Positions 63,873 to 64,000 of a DNA stretch of 64,000 bases are shown here, piece by piece. The position numbers were made by a program, and so were the translations under genes. The notes beneath the pieces are model-generated. The model searched no databases, had not been told where the DNA came from, and worked only from the letters and a program-made list of their open reading frames with translations. The stretch covers positions 212,901 to 276,900 of the forward strand of contig NZ_LKEH01000019.1 of assembly GCF_001642795.1 (NCBI RefSeq). The letters run 5' to 3'. Positions within the stretch are counted from its first letter, which is position 1; every line of letters starts with the position of its first letter. The DNA comes from Pseudomonas viridiflava. Lineage in GTDB: Bacteria > Pseudomonadota > Gammaproteobacteria > Pseudomonadales > Pseudomonadaceae.

Positions 63873-64000
63873 CTCTTATCGAACAACGCGTAATCTGCTT
63901 AATGGACACGCTTTTGTGGGAGGCGGCTTGCCGGCGATGCAGTCGACGCGGCAGGTCAGGAAAATCGCGTCATCGTTCATCGCCGGCAAGCCGCCTCCCA
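63873..64000. repeat. Dispersed repeat copy C with long palindrome (cut at window end)
   Basis: CTCTTATCGAACAACGCGTA leads into CTTTTGTGGGAGG. The 23-bp arm at 63917-63939 (TGGGAGGCGGCTTGCCGGCG...) is repeated as its exact reverse complement at 63978-64000. Shares its 5' part with copies A and B. Confidence 0.8.

Overview
The window is about 60% G+C chromosomal DNA of a fluorescent pseudomonad, most likely the Pseudomonas syringae group. The gene neighbourhoods support this: leuA, xseA and guaB-guaA together, ffh-rpsP-rimM-trmD-rplS, and xerD-dsbC-hom-thrC. So do Pseudomonas-type families (DUF3509, a RocSRA-like cluster) and GATCGTTCCCACGCT-type intergenic repeats. No rRNA, tRNA or CRISPR array was found.

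Layout. 1-7.8 kb is core: the 5' end of leuA with a possible leader peptide, an M23 peptidase, xseA, a TauE-type permease, a small Zn-ribbon-like protein, then guaB and guaA. About 7.8-21.5 kb is a 13.7-kb integrated element at the 3' end of guaA, bounded by a 17-bp direct repeat (7795 and 21478). It carries a tyrosine integrase, an HTH protein, an AlpA-type regulator, a primase/replicase-like protein, a small unknown gene, an isolated trbJ-trbK-like-trbL conjugation module, and a three-gene AT-rich operon (winged-helix regulator, KGGVGR-type ATPase, nitrilase-fold protein). About 21.5-23.5 kb looks like debris of an older insertion: a second attachment-flank copy, a secreted methionine-aminopeptidase-like protein lacking its metal ligands, and an autotransporter fragment. 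From 24 kb the core resumes: multicopper oxidase, tadA, mltF, purL, NUDIX enzymes, purT, an MHS transporter, a CNNM/CorC protein and a CcsA-like protein, the ffh/rpsP ribosome-biogenesis cluster, xerD, dsbC, hom-thrC, a RocS-RocR-RocA-like c-di-GMP signalling cluster, a DUF3509 protein, a TIGR02285-type binding protein, yaeQ, recJ, an Old Yellow Enzyme, a PAS hybrid kinase and a TerB/DUF533 protein.

How the parts fit. The core holds several purine genes (guaB, guaA, purL, purT) in separate units, threonine synthesis (hom, thrC), and translation and secretion genes (ffh, rpsP, rimM, trmD, rplS). The element appears able to integrate, and perhaps to replicate, but has no visible relaxase, coupling protein or T4SS ATPase. 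It may therefore be a satellite or a decayed ICE. Its cargo operon at 16.4-20.9 kb is the best candidate for an undescribed system: the combination of ATPase and nitrilase fold, with a cognate regulator, in an island cargo slot resembles the design of anti-phage operons. Next to it is a 10-bp-periodic array of RYGCGA sites (16011-16148), a candidate origin or operator.
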